Origin: Parasporobacterium sp. | GTDB lineage: Bacteria > Bacillota > Clostridia > Lachnospirales > Lachnospiraceae | Direction: 5' to 3' | NCBI GenBank assembly: GCA_017459985.1 | Contig: JAFUBX010000011.1 | Coordinates: 164,540 to 228,539, forward strand | DNA: 64,000 bases | Shown: positions 1-8,174 of the stretch, in pieces | Position numbering within the stretch: the stretch's first letter is position 1 | Layout of the letters: each line of letters begins with the position of its first letter | Position numbers and translations under genes: made by a program | Notes under the pieces: generated by a model | Told to the model about the DNA's origin: nothing | Seen by the model: only the letters and a program-made list of their open reading frames with translations | Database searches by the model: none

Positions 1-1456
1 GCGATTTGCGTTCCATCTTCTCTTCGGCATGGCAGCGCACAAGAAGCCGGCTCAGGGCCTGTGAGAATTCTCCCGCCGTCCGGTCCGCTTTCGCCGCCTC
101 CCGGTAATATTCCCCCGTCAGCAAAGTCACCTTCTGCCGGATCCGGTTGATCTCTTCCAGATCCCAGAAATACCGGTTGTTTGCCTCCTGTTCCGGATCT
201 TTGTACAGGATCCGGTTCTTTGTAAACTCCTTTTTCCAGGTCGCTGCTCCCCGGATCCCGAATTCCAGACAGTAGTTTTCCAGCTGATTGATCTCATCCT
301 CGGAAAGATCTGTCATGCCGCTCTTCAGAAAGGAGAACACACTGTCAAAGGAAAACCGTTCGGACACCAGCTGCACGGCACAAATCACAAATCTTGCCAG
401 CGCGTTATCACTCAGTTCTTTTTTATAATCGATAAAACAGGGGATCTGCGCCTGACGGAAGGTCTCCCTGAGAATCTTATGATATCGTTCCATATCACTG
501 CAGATGACCGCAAAATCCCGGAACCGACAGCGGCCGGAACGGACATTCTCCAGGATCCGTTCCGCGATAAAACGGATCTCCTCCCGGATATCCGCCGCCT
601 GGCAGACGAAGGCATCCGGAACCTGAAGCCTTCGGTCCGAGGTCACAAGCTCTGAGGGGACCTCCGCGTTCTTTGCCGTTTCCCGGAGTTTTTTCAGAGT
701 CTGATTACTGAGACAGAACTGATCGTATTCTTCCGGCTGCTCCAGAATCCGGTCCGAGGGGATCGTGACTGTAACCTGCAGCTGCGCGCAGGTTTTCAGG
801 AGCTCTCCGATCAGCCGGTACTGAACCGGGGTAAATCCCGTAAATCCGTCCAGATAGATGTAAGAACCCCGGATCATCTCCGAGGCGGATACCAGCCTGG
901 CCAGAACGGACAGCACTTCCTCCTGGGTGGTGTACCGGTCGGAGATGGACTCGTTGAATCTGCGGTAGATCAGCCGGATATCCTGCAGCTTGGCGGATAA
1001 GATCCGGTTGCCGGCCTGCTGCGCCGCCTCCTGCATCAGAAACAGATCGTTGTCATCCACGCCGTACTGCCTCAGTTCCGTGACGGAGGATTTCATCTCC
1101 CCGGCGAAGCCGCTCATGTGCACTTTCTTTTTGTAGAGCACCAGATCCTCATGGCTTTCTTCCAGGACTCTTCTCAGGATCAGGACTTTCCCGGTATCGT
1201 TCAGGATCTCGGATTTCCGGCAGCCCAGTTCTTCGAACACCTTATGGGCGAGCCGTTCAAAACTTACGATATCCAGATTCATGACCGAATGCCCCGGATG
1301 CTTCTCCACCACCATGCGCTGCATCCGTAGGGTGGCCTGTTCCGGAACAATGGCAATAAACGAAGCCCCCGGATCCTTCCGGGATGCTTCGATCATATTC
1401 ATACAGATCTGTTCCGACAACCCGGAGGATGCCGGACCCGTCATTATTTTCAGCAT
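1..1456 (-). CDS. addB: AddB subunit of the AddAB helicase-nuclease (partial, C-terminus off the window)
   Basis: The first ~485 residues of a RecB/AddB-like protein are present; the C-terminal nuclease and Fe-S part lies beyond base 1. AddAB processes double-strand breaks for RecA-dependent repair. The N-terminus has the AddB layout: a beta-strand and P-loop position, then IVPEQATLRMQ, then DIVSFERLAHKVFEELG. At the P-loop the residues are GPASSGLSEQ (residues 7-16), so the usual GK[S/T] lysine is a leucine. The AddB Walker A is dispensable in Bacillus, so the protein may still be active as a scaffold and nuclease. The ATG at 1456 has a GAGAGG site that overlaps the stop region of the transporter gene upstream, suggesting coupling. 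Confidence 0.85.
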   Translation of the reverse strand, partial: MLKIMTGPASSGLSEQICMNMIEASRKDPGASFIAIVPEQATLRMQRMVVEKHPGHSVMNLDIVSFERLAHKVFEELGCRKSEILNDTGKVLILRRVLEESHEDLVLYKKKVHMSGFAGEMKSSVTELRQYGVDDNDLFLMQEAAQQAGNRILSAKLQDIRLIYRRFNESISDRYTTQEEVLSVLARLVSASEMIRGSYIYLDGFTGFTPVQYRLIGELLKTCAQLQVTVTIPSDRILEQPEEYDQFCLSNQTLKKLRETAKNAEVPSELVTSDRRLQVPDAFVCQAADIREEIRFIAERILENVRSGRCRFRDFAVICSDMERYHKILRETFRQAQIPCFIDYKKELSDNALARFVICAVQLVSERFSFDSVFSFLKSGMTDLSEDEINQLENYCLEFGIRGAATWKKEFTKNRILYKDPEQEANNRYFWDLEEINRIRQKVTLLTGEYYREAAKADRTAGEFSQALSRLLVRCHAEEKMERKS

Positions 1457-1464
1457 AGGACCTC

Positions 1465-2403
1465 TCAGATAAAGCGGAAGCTCTTCAACAGAAATACAAA
1501 CAGGGTCAGTGTCAGAATGGAGCCGAGGGTGGTCAGAACCACCGCGCTGGCGGTCAGCATTCCCTCGTGACCGTATTGTTTCGCCATGATATAGGTGGAA
1601 GGCGTCGTGGCCCCCGCCAGCATAACAAAGATGGCAACCAGGGACTCATTCCTGAATCCCATCAGGACCGCAATGGAGACGAAGACCACGGGAAGCACGA
1701 AGATCTTTACGACCGCCGCTGTAATGGAGTATTTCAGCACAGATCTGGCACTCCGGAAATTAAATTCGCCTCCGATGCAGATCAGGGCCAGCGGCGAAGC
1801 CATCCGGGCGAGATAATTCAGCGAGCTGTCGATCAGTTTGGGATACTGAATCCCGATCAGAGAAGAGACCAGGCCAAGGACCACGCCGATCAGGATCGGA
1901 TTCTTCAGAACCGCCAGGGCTGTCTTTTTGAGATCTCCCTTCTTTCCCTCCGGAGAGGTGGCCTGCAGCAGAATCACCGCATAGATATTATATAAAGGAA
2001 CACAGCCCAGGATCATCATGCCGCTCATGGTGCTGGAACCGTAAATGCTCTGTATCAGAGCGATCCCCATGACCGCCGCGCTGCTGCGGTAACAGGCCTG
2101 GACAAATTCCCCCTGCAGGGATCTGTTTTTGATCACAAAACGGGCAATTCCCCAGGTTCCCCAGAAGGCCACGGAGGTTGTGATGGCGCAGAACAGCAGG
2201 AATTTCAGATTGAAGGATTCCACAAAATCCGCAGCCGCCAGGTCAGTAAACAGAAGGACCGGCAGTGTGACCTTAAAATTGAATTTGTCTGCGGCCTTCA
2301 GAAATCCCTCCGTGAGGATATTGACCTTCCGCAGAAAAAATCCGAAGGCGATCATGATAAACAGCGGCATGGTCGCATTCAGGGAGAAAATCAGATTACT
2401 CAT
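1465..2403 (-). CDS. AEC-family (auxin efflux carrier type) transporter
   Basis: A protein of about 312 residues, almost entirely hydrophobic, with roughly ten predicted membrane segments in two halves. The N-terminus (SLNATMPLFIMIAFGFFLRK) and later PILIGVVLGL and LICIGGEF stretches are typical of the AEC/PIN-like family, which exports or imports organic acids such as malate in bacteria. Substrate cannot be read from sequence. A GTG codon nine bases upstream is in frame, but the GGAGAGG site touches it; the ATG at 2403 has normal spacing and was chosen. The stop lies 8 bases before the addB start, so the two are probably cotranscribed. Confidence 0.85.
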   Translation of the reverse strand: MSNLIFSLNATMPLFIMIAFGFFLRKVNILTEGFLKAADKFNFKVTLPVLLFTDLAAADFVESFNLKFLLFCAITTSVAFWGTWGIARFVIKNRSLQGEFVQACYRSSAAVMGIALIQSIYGSSTMSGMMILGCVPLYNIYAVILLQATSPEGKKGDLKKTALAVLKNPILIGVVLGLVSSLIGIQYPKLIDSSLNYLARMASPLALICIGGEFNFRSARSVLKYSITAAVVKIFVLPVVFVSIAVLMGFRNESLVAIFVMLAGATTPSTYIMAKQYGHEGMLTASAVVLTTLGSILTLTLFVFLLKSFRFI

Positions 2404-2484
2404 GTGATGCACCTCTCCATGGACATTTCCTCATAACAGAATGAATAAAAAAAAGTTTGGGGATTCACTTTTTTTTAACAAAAA

Positions 2485-2512
2485 TTTCATACTTATTATG
2501 CTAGTATATTAT
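2485..2512 (+). promoter_or_regulatory. weak candidate promoter for rnhA
   Basis: TTTCAT and TATTAT boxes are separated by 16 bases in a very AT-rich divergent spacer (2413-2559). Both boxes deviate from consensus, so this is only the best candidate in the spacer. Confidence 0.35.
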
Positions 2513-2559
2513 CAGTTATTTTGTCATAATAATCAAATAGATTTTTATATTGGAGAATT

Positions 2560-2994
2560 ATGGGCGCGATCGCTTATGTAGACGGAAGTTATAATATCAG
2601 AACCGGTCAGTTCTCCTACGGGATTGTTTTTTTTACCGGTGCTGTGGATAGGGACGGCAACCGGCAGGAGCTTCATTACAGCAAGGCTTTTGAGCACCCG
2701 GAACTGGCGGAAATGCGCAATGTCGCAGGAGAGATCATGGGATCCGCCCAGGCGATGAAGATTGCCGATACGCTGCATATTCCTGCGCTCACCATTTACC
2801 ATGATTATGAAGGGATCGCCAAATGGTGCACCGGGGAATGGAAGGCCAAAAAGACCTGGACTCAGAAATACCGGGATTACTACAAAGAGATTTCGCAAAG
2901 GGTCGCGGTCACATTTATAAAAGTCAAAGGCCATTCCAACGACAAATACAACGACATGGCCGATGAACTGGCAAGAAAGGCTGTAGGAAATTGA
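2560..2994 (+). CDS. rnhA: ribonuclease HI
   Basis: A 144-residue protein of normal RNase HI length that degrades the RNA strand of RNA-DNA hybrids. The fold signature is visible in order: AYVDGSYN with the first catalytic Asp near residue 7, the EMRNVAGEIMG helix with the catalytic Glu, IYHDYEGIAKW with the third acidic residue, and KVKGHSNDKYNDMADELA, which carries the conserved His and last Asp. A GGAGAA site lies 5 bases before the ATG. Its stop overlaps the TTG start of the next gene (TTGA), indicating translational coupling with the L,D-transpeptidase-like protein. Confidence 0.9.
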   Translation: MGAIAYVDGSYNIRTGQFSYGIVFFTGAVDRDGNRQELHYSKAFEHPELAEMRNVAGEIMGSAQAMKIADTLHIPALTIYHDYEGIAKWCTGEWKAKKTWTQKYRDYYKEISQRVAVTFIKVKGHSNDKYNDMADELARKAVGN

Positions 2995-4682
2995 GCAATA
3001 CAGATAACAATAAAGAAATCAAATCAGAGATCAGAAATCGTTCCGTCAAGGGGATCCTGAAGGGGAATGTCACCTCCTCCAGACTGAAATCCAGCAAGAA
3101 GGCAAGTATCCGGAGCGCAAAGGAGCATTCTGCCAATCTGGAGCGGAAGATGCCGGAAGAGACCGTCAAGGAATCCCCGAAGGCAGCCGCTGCGGAGCCG
3201 GTCTCCCCGCAGAAGGAGATCGCTGAGCCTGCGTTTCTGACAAAAACCGCCCCCTCCGGCGGCAAGAAAGCCTCCGCCCTGAATTTCCGGTGGAGTCTGA
3301 TCATCCCTGCCATTGTGATCGTTTTATGCCTTGCTGCTTTTGTAGTTGCGTCCCAGGCAGGATGGATCCAGACCTTCCTGACTCCGGATTCCAAACGGGA
3401 GGTTCTGCAGGCCACGACTCCGGAGACCACGGCTCCCCCGGAAACCACAACTCCGCCGGAGACCACCACAACAGAAACCACCACGGAAGAGACTACCACG
3501 GAATATGTCCCTTCCTATTATGTGATTTATGTCAATCTTGCCTATAACCGGGTAACGGTCTATACCCGCGGGGAAAAATACAGTGACGGCGCGGATCCGG
3601 ATGATCCCTATGACGATGAATATGACCTGATCCCGGAGATCGCATTTACCTGCTCTCCGGGCGTGGATGCCTCCACTCCGACCGGTGTTTATTATCTGCA
3701 GAACCGGGCAGCCTGGTGCGCCATGATTCATGATGTCTACACCCAGTACGCAACCCGGATCGTGGATGATGTAATGTTCCATTCGATCCCCTATCTGTCC
3801 GAGAATCCCGGAGATCTCGCGACCTATGATTACAATATCCTGGGTCAGGACGCCTCCTCCGCCTGCATCCGTCTGAATGTGCGGGATGCATACTGGATCT
3901 TTGCAAACTGCGCGGAAGCCACCGAGGTCGATATCTATTATGACTGGACCTATCCCGGCCCCATTGAGCCGGAACCGATCTACCAGATCCCGGATGATAT
4001 GGATCCGCTGAGCAGATGGGATCCGACGGATATCTATTCTCCCGGGAATCCCTGGATGAGCTATGAGCCCTTCCTGTCCAATGACTCCATCGTGCTGCCC
4101 CGGTATTCTTCCGTGAACTCCCTTCTTGCAGCGGTAGCTCCGACGGATGAATACGGGAATAACCTGATCTCCTACTTTTACACTGCCGGCGGCTATGATC
4201 TGGAAGAGCCCGGCACCTATGAGACCTACGCCTACATCACGATTGCCAATCTGACATTCTCCTATCCTCTGACCATCACTGTCACCGAGGAATGGGCGGA
4301 CGAAGCATTTTACGATGAGGAATATGATGAGTACTCGGAGGGCGATTACGAAGACGAGTACTCCGATGAGGATGACGACTATTCGGAGGATGAGTATTCT
4401 GAGGATACGTACTCAGAAGATGAATACTCCGAAGACACCTATTCTGAGGATGCGTACTCGGAGGACGAATACTCCGAAGACACCTATTCCGATGCGGGCG
4501 GAAATCTTGCGGATGAATATTACTGGGACACTTACACCGGGGAGGATACCTATTCGGAGGATACTTACTCCGAAGATACCTATTCGGAGGATACTTACTC
4601 CGAAGATACCTATTCCGAAGATACTTATGCGGAGGATACCGGGTATGAAGATGCCGGGTACAGTGAAGAAACTGACTGGTAA
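2991..4682 (+). CDS. membrane-anchored L,D-transpeptidase (YkuD-type) with acidic YSED-repeat tail
   Basis: 563 residues from a TTG start that overlaps the rnhA stop. Order: a basic, disordered cytoplasmic segment (1-100); one membrane helix (about 101-121); a Thr/Pro/Glu-rich linker (about 140-171); a YkuD-like catalytic domain (about 174-320); a further beta domain; and an acidic tail (about 435-563) of YSEDT/YSEDE pentads. YkuD enzymes make 3-3 peptidoglycan crosslinks. Candidate catalytic residues are His264 (MFHSIPY), Cys292 and Arg294 in DASSACIRL. The family motif is SHGC[IV]R, so the His-Gly pair before the Cys is Ser-Ala here. Activity is likely but not proven. The tail could bind cations or basic wall components. 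Confidence 0.8.
   Translation: MSNTDNNKEIKSEIRNRSVKGILKGNVTSSRLKSSKKASIRSAKEHSANLERKMPEETVKESPKAAAAEPVSPQKEIAEPAFLTKTAPSGGKKASALNFRWSLIIPAIVIVLCLAAFVVASQAGWIQTFLTPDSKREVLQATTPETTAPPETTTPPETTTTETTTEETTTEYVPSYYVIYVNLAYNRVTVYTRGEKYSDGADPDDPYDDEYDLIPEIAFTCSPGVDASTPTGVYYLQNRAAWCAMIHDVYTQYATRIVDDVMFHSIPYLSENPGDLATYDYNILGQDASSACIRLNVRDAYWIFANCAEATEVDIYYDWTYPGPIEPEPIYQIPDDMDPLSRWDPTDIYSPGNPWMSYEPFLSNDSIVLPRYSSVNSLLAAVAPTDEYGNNLISYFYTAGGYDLEEPGTYETYAYITIANLTFSYPLTITVTEEWADEAFYDEEYDEYSEGDYEDEYSDEDDDYSEDEYSEDTYSEDEYSEDTYSEDAYSEDEYSEDTYSDAGGNLADEYYWDTYTGEDTYSEDTYSEDTYSEDTYSEDTYSEDTYAEDTGYEDAGYSEETDW
4375..4650 (+). repeat. tandem 15-bp coding repeats (YSED pentads)
   Basis: About 17 copies of a 15-base unit encoding Tyr-Ser-Glu-Asp-Thr/Glu/Ala. 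A short GGN-rich interruption near 4494-4540 splits the array. The distal part contains a near-perfect 30-base double unit repeated back to back (about 4548-4607), which suggests recent slippage expansion. Confidence 0.85.
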
Positions 4683-4694
4683 GGTACCTTGTTC

Positions 4695-5501
4695 TTACAG
4701 ATATAAGATCAGTGCAATGATCCCCAGATGAACCGGATAGAACAGATAGTAAAACATTTTGGGCAGTTGTCTGCCCTTTTTTCCGTTGTAGAGGAAGATC
4801 AGAGGGAAGGCCAGCAGTCCGAATACCTGGATCCGGTCCGTCCGCATCAGATCATTGATCAGCGTGGCACTGTGTCTGCTGATCCAGTTGACTGCTCCGT
4901 TCATCACCAGTACATGGGCGATATAGCCAACCGTCATGACAAGGGCTCCCGCCAACGCCAGTTTGGGAAACTCATAGCGCCAGAGATAAAATACCAGGAT
5001 CAGCAAAATCCCCATCATCCCGTATTCAAAATGAAGTACCTCTGAAATAGCGCAGGCTGCCGCTGCAGCCAGGATTCTCAAAGCCATCGACAGGATCTTT
5101 GATCCGATCCTTCGCTCCAGCCACTCCCAGGCATAAAGGGTAATTAGTCCCAGAAACAGCAGGAAAAAGATATTCTGCGTTTCAAAATCAAGAACTCTTC
5201 CGGTATTCACATAGCTGTACGGAACAACAGAAATCACCGCAAGCGCCAGCAATCTTCCCGCATACTTGATTTTATTCCGGGTCTTAAGCGCTCCTTCTGC
5301 GATCATGAAAGCATACAGCACAAACGCGATCCGGCCAATAACCCTTCCCAGAACATACCAGTCATTTGAATAAACATTCAGGTTTCCCTGCTGATACAGA
5401 TAAGCTTTCAGCAGAAAGGCCGTGACATGATCGATGGTCATCGTGATCACTGCGATATTTTTTAATACGGCTGCTGATAATCCTTTTCTTGTTGTTTCCA
5501 T
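4695..5501 (-). CDS. TraX-family membrane protein
   Basis: 268 residues with about eight membrane helices. The N-terminal ITMTIDHVTAFLL motif followed by RIAFVLYAFMIAEGALKTRN, and the C-terminal PLIFLYNGKKG and FYYLFYPVHLGIIALI, are the recurring motifs of the TraX/acyltransferase-like family in Firmicutes. The E. coli namesake acetylates F-pilin, but chromosomal Firmicute members are usually not linked to conjugation and no other transfer gene is here. The reading frame stays open to 5909, but that extension is translated repeat DNA. The ATG at 5501 has an AGGAAG site and is the real start. The gene converges on the L,D-transpeptidase gene with a 12-base gap. Confidence 0.8.
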   Translation of the reverse strand: METTRKGLSAAVLKNIAVITMTIDHVTAFLLKAYLYQQGNLNVYSNDWYVLGRVIGRIAFVLYAFMIAEGALKTRNKIKYAGRLLALAVISVVPYSYVNTGRVLDFETQNIFFLLFLGLITLYAWEWLERRIGSKILSMALRILAAAAACAISEVLHFEYGMMGILLILVFYLWRYEFPKLALAGALVMTVGYIAHVLVMNGAVNWISRHSATLINDLMRTDRIQVFGLLAFPLIFLYNGKKGRQLPKMFYYLFYPVHLGIIALILYL

Positions 5502-5604
5502 AGAATCTTCCTGCTTTATTATTTTGAGTTTCCTGTTGTATGCTGCCCTGCCCGCTGTCTTCTTCCGGATCCGGGCCCTCTGCTGGATCCGCCGATTCCT
5601 ACAA

Positions 5605-5633
5605 AGTTTATTGAACTGTGTCCGGATTGTCAA
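5605..5633 (-). promoter_or_regulatory. sigma-A promoter of the TraX-like gene
   Basis: On the minus strand, TTGACA (5628-5633) and TAAACT (5605-5610) are spaced by 17 bases, giving a leader of about 95 nt. The -35 box lies only about 5 bases from the edge of the inverted-repeat element at 5638. Confidence 0.6.
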
Positions 5634-5637
5634 CGCA

Positions 5638-5865
5638 GTTTTACCGCAATGCTGCATTTTTTCGGCAGCTCCTGACGAAAAATTGCAGCATTGCGTGAGA
5701 TTTTCGGCAAACAGCCCTCCAGGACCCGGATTATGCCGAAAAAATGCAGCAATGCGTGAGATTTTTGGCAGAAATGGCTCTCTGAAAGCCTCATTGACGA
5801 AAAATTGCAGCAATGCGTGAGATTTTCGGCAGCCTTGACGAAAAAATGCAGCATTGCGGTAAACT
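5638..5865. repeat. modular inverted-repeat element, copy A (three internal modules)
   Basis: The ends are 28-base imperfect inverted repeats: TTTACCGCAATGCTGCA on the left (5640 onward) and its mirror TGCAGCATTGCGGTAAA on the right (ending 5863). Between them are three 37-base modules in one direction at 5673-5709, 5734-5770 and 5795-5831. Each is an imperfect palindrome with arms TG[A/C]CGAAAA and TTTTCGGCA and core TGCAGCAATGCGTGAGA. The spacers (5710-5733, 5771-5794) are 24 bases and themselves hairpin-prone. No coding capacity is credible. Copies B and C lie at 27106 and 62045. Confidence 0.9.
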
Positions 5866-6265
5866 CCGCCTGATCGGACCATGTTGGCGGCGTTGGCAGT
5901 AATCTGCAACGGAAAAAAGCGGCCGCAGAAGCAGCAGCGGCTTCAGAAGTAAAAGCAGCGACAACAGAATACATCGTTCCCATTCTGTATCCGTATTCAG
6001 GCATTTTTTCGATAATCGGATACATTTAACGACAGCTGTATCCGCAATTTCCTGTTTCCGAAAAATAACGGATATAACGCCATCAGCGGACGGCTCAGAC
6101 GTTCTCACTCAAGGAGCACTTCAGCGGACGCCGGAAAGCCTAAAATTGTTGGATGGTCGATGTATTATATTTCCCGCGAAAAGAAGCGAAAAATGAAGCG
6201 GTAATCCTATATGGCTGTTCCGCATGATGGCAGTAAAGGAACTTTCATCAGATCGCATCCCGTTG
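5866..6265. other. 400-base gap without a recognised gene
   Basis: A purine-rich GCAGAAGCAGCAGCGG stretch lies near 5926. An 8-base-stem hairpin (CGGATACA/TGTATCCG) lies at 6017-6044. No open frame here has a ribosome site and credible protein composition. Confidence 0.5.
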
Positions 6266-6295
6266 TTGCGAATCCGTCAAAGGGTATGGTATATT
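6266..6295 (+). promoter_or_regulatory. promoter of the cysteine-cluster protein gene
   Basis: TTGCGA (6266-6271), an 18-base spacer and TATATT (6290-6295). The leader of about 75 nt contains a hairpin with GCCTTCC/GGAAGGC arms (about 6305-6331). Confidence 0.5.
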
Positions 6296-6375
6296 GCAGT
6301 AACAGGCCTTCCGGAGCGCAATCTGGAAGGCGGGCAGACAGGAAGACAGGCAGAGAAAACGAGGTGGATGATCTG

Positions 6376-6972
6376 ATGATCCGGGAAATTGATGAAACGC
6401 TGATAACCAGGGATAAACTTCTTTCCAGTTCCGATCTGGCTAGGCTGGGCTGCGGAAACTGTCAGGGATGCAGCGACTGCTGCCGGGACAGGGCTTCATC
6501 CATAATTCTGGATGCCTGGGATATCCGGCTGCTGAAGGAGGGCCTGAATTATTCTTTCGAAGGGCTGATAGATCGGGGCCTGATCGTCCTTGGTATTTCC
6601 GATGGTGTCGTTCTGCCATCTCTGGCAGTGAAGCCGGAGGCTGACGAATGCGTTTTTCTGGATGCGCAGGGCAGATGCAGCATCCATCCCTTCCGCCCCG
6701 GGATCTGCCGGATGTTTCCTCTGGCAAGGCTCTGGCATGAAGACGGAAGCTTTTCCTATTTTCTTCAGCAGGGAGAATGCAGCCACGCAGGCAGGGTCAA
6801 GATCCGGATTTCCAAATGGCTGGAATATCCCGATATCCGGGAATATGAGCTTCAGGTAAGAACCTACCATGACGCGTTAAAAGATCTGCGCCGGAAAATA
6901 AAAACCGGCCTGTCCCATGAGGAACAGGTCGGCCTTCAGCGTCAGTTTCTGGAAGACTGGTTCGTCAGATAG
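6376..6972 (+). CDS. YkgJ-family cysteine-cluster (putative Fe/Zn-chelating) protein
   Basis: 198 residues from the ATG at 6376, which has a GAGGTGG site 5-8 bases upstream; an upstream in-frame ATG at 6211 has none. The N-terminal CGNCQGCSDCC cluster, then CVFLDAQGRCSIHPFRPGIC and a later QGECSH cysteine, match the CxxCxxxxCC/UPF0153 family, thought to bind a metal or Fe-S centre and of unknown cellular role. The C-terminal third is helical and charged. Its last codons contain the terminator of the opposing 12-gene operon (6895-6932). Confidence 0.8.
   Translation: MIREIDETLITRDKLLSSSDLARLGCGNCQGCSDCCRDRASSIILDAWDIRLLKEGLNYSFEGLIDRGLIVLGISDGVVLPSLAVKPEADECVFLDAQGRCSIHPFRPGICRMFPLARLWHEDGSFSYFLQQGECSHAGRVKIRISKWLEYPDIREYELQVRTYHDALKDLRRKIKTGLSHEEQVGLQRQFLEDWFVR
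6895..6932 (-). terminator. Rho-independent terminator of the arg-his-SPFH operon, inside an opposing gene
   Basis: Read on the minus strand, a CCGACCTGTTCC stem (6932 down to 6921) pairs with GGGACAGGCCGG across a TCAT loop and is followed by TTTTTATTTT (6904 down to 6895). It lies about 75 bases after the SPFH stop and within codons of the convergent cysteine-cluster gene. Confidence 0.75.
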
Positions 6973-7004
6973 AAATCCGACGGATCGATCACCCCGATTC
7001 TGCG

Positions 7005-8168
7005 TCAGATCGCACTTCTGTCTGAATCTCCCGGTCTGTGGATCACTTTATCTGTACAGCAGGGATCCTTGGCAGGATCGGCGGGATCATCCGTTCCCTG
7101 TGCTGTGACATCCCCCAGTCCGGCGGTCTCCGAAAAAATCACATTTCGTTTCACAGACTGGGCCACATCGGTGGGGATGATGATCTTGGAAGCCTTGCCA
7201 TCCGACAGCTTCTGCAGCGTCTCGAACCGTTTCAGTTCCAATACTGCATCATCGGCGGCGGCGTCTTTCAGGGCGCGGATTCCGGCAGCTTCTGCTTCCT
7301 TGGCCAGTCTGACGGCCTGGGCTTCACCCTCTGCCCTGGCGATCCTGGCGTCTCTCTCACCTTCCGCTGCCAGTACCAGAGCCTGTTTGTCACCTTCTGC
7401 CCTGGTGATCACGGCCTGTTTGTGGCCTTCTGCTTCCAGGATTGTCTGTCTTCTGTCACGCTCTGCCTTCATTTCCTTCTCCATCGCATGACGGATCTCA
7501 TCCGGCGGAAGAATATTACGAAGCTCCACTCTGGTAACCTTGATTCCCCAGGGATCCGTTGCGACATCCAGAAGTTCTGTCAGTCTGGCATTGATCACAT
7601 CTCTGGAGGTCAGGGCCTCATCCAGCGTCATACCACCGATGATATTACGAAGGGTCGTTGCCGACAGGTTGGCCAGCGCGATCACCGGTTCCGCGGCACC
7701 GTAGGTGTACAGCTTGGAATCGTAAATATGATAATATACGATCGCGTCGATCTGCATGGTAACGTTATCCTTCGTGATAACCGGCTGGGGCGGCGTATCC
7801 AGCACCTGCTCCTTGACGGTGACCCGGTTCGCGATCCGGGAAATAAACGGCACCTTTACATGGATTCCCGCTTTCCAGGTGGCTTTGTATTTTCCCAGTA
7901 CCTCCAGAATATACTCGTGGGCCTGCGGAACGATCCGGATATTTGTAAAGATCAGGATCAGCACCACCACGATCACAACGATCAGGATCACTGTACTGAC
8001 TGGCAACATATTCATATTTCTGCTCATATTCTCCTCCATTCTGCCGGCGGATATTCCTCCGTCCGCAATTCGGCTGCTGTAAATCTCTTCCAGGTTTCCT
8101 TTGTTCAGTTCCTCCAGGAGACTCTCGATCTCCTTCAGAGAACTCCCTGAAAAAATGTCTTCATTCAT
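7005..8168 (-). CDS. SPFH/band-7 (stomatin-like) membrane protein
   Basis: 387 residues from the first ATG. A membrane helix (about 58-77) is followed by the SPFH domain, including RIVPQAHEYILEVLGKY and the stomatin motif DPWGIKVTRVELRNI. A long Ala/Glu-rich coiled coil (AEGDKQALVLAAEGERDAR) and a Pro/Asp tail complete it. Such proteins form ring oligomers in membrane microdomains and scaffold proteases or fusion machinery. A second start at 8027 (MSRNMNM) has a much better GGAGGAG site and would remove a 47-residue acidic prefix, so both forms are possible. It is the last gene of the arg-his operon, 7 bases after hisI, and has no NfeD partner here. Confidence 0.85.
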   Translation of the reverse strand: MNEDIFSGSSLKEIESLLEELNKGNLEEIYSSRIADGGISAGRMEENMSRNMNMLPVSTVILIVVIVVVLILIFTNIRIVPQAHEYILEVLGKYKATWKAGIHVKVPFISRIANRVTVKEQVLDTPPQPVITKDNVTMQIDAIVYYHIYDSKLYTYGAAEPVIALANLSATTLRNIIGGMTLDEALTSRDVINARLTELLDVATDPWGIKVTRVELRNILPPDEIRHAMEKEMKAERDRRQTILEAEGHKQAVITRAEGDKQALVLAAEGERDARIARAEGEAQAVRLAKEAEAAGIRALKDAAADDAVLELKRFETLQKLSDGKASKIIIPTDVAQSVKRNVIFSETAGLGDVTAQGTDDPADPAKDPCCTDKVIHRPGDSDRSAI

Positions 8169-8174
8169 CGTTCC

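Noticed and set aside
4695-5501. TraX as evidence of a conjugative element
   Set aside because: No relaxase, type IV secretion, integrase or att site is present; chromosomal TraX-like proteins are widespread.
5638-5865. CRISPR-like repeat-spacer pattern (37-base repeats with ~24-base spacers)
   Set aside because: Only three repeats, palindromic modules, inverted terminal half-modules, spacers shared with copy B, no leader and no cas genes.
5502-5909. N-terminal extension of the TraX-like protein
   Set aside because: It is translated repeat element with no ribosome site; the internal ATG at 5501 has one and matches family length.
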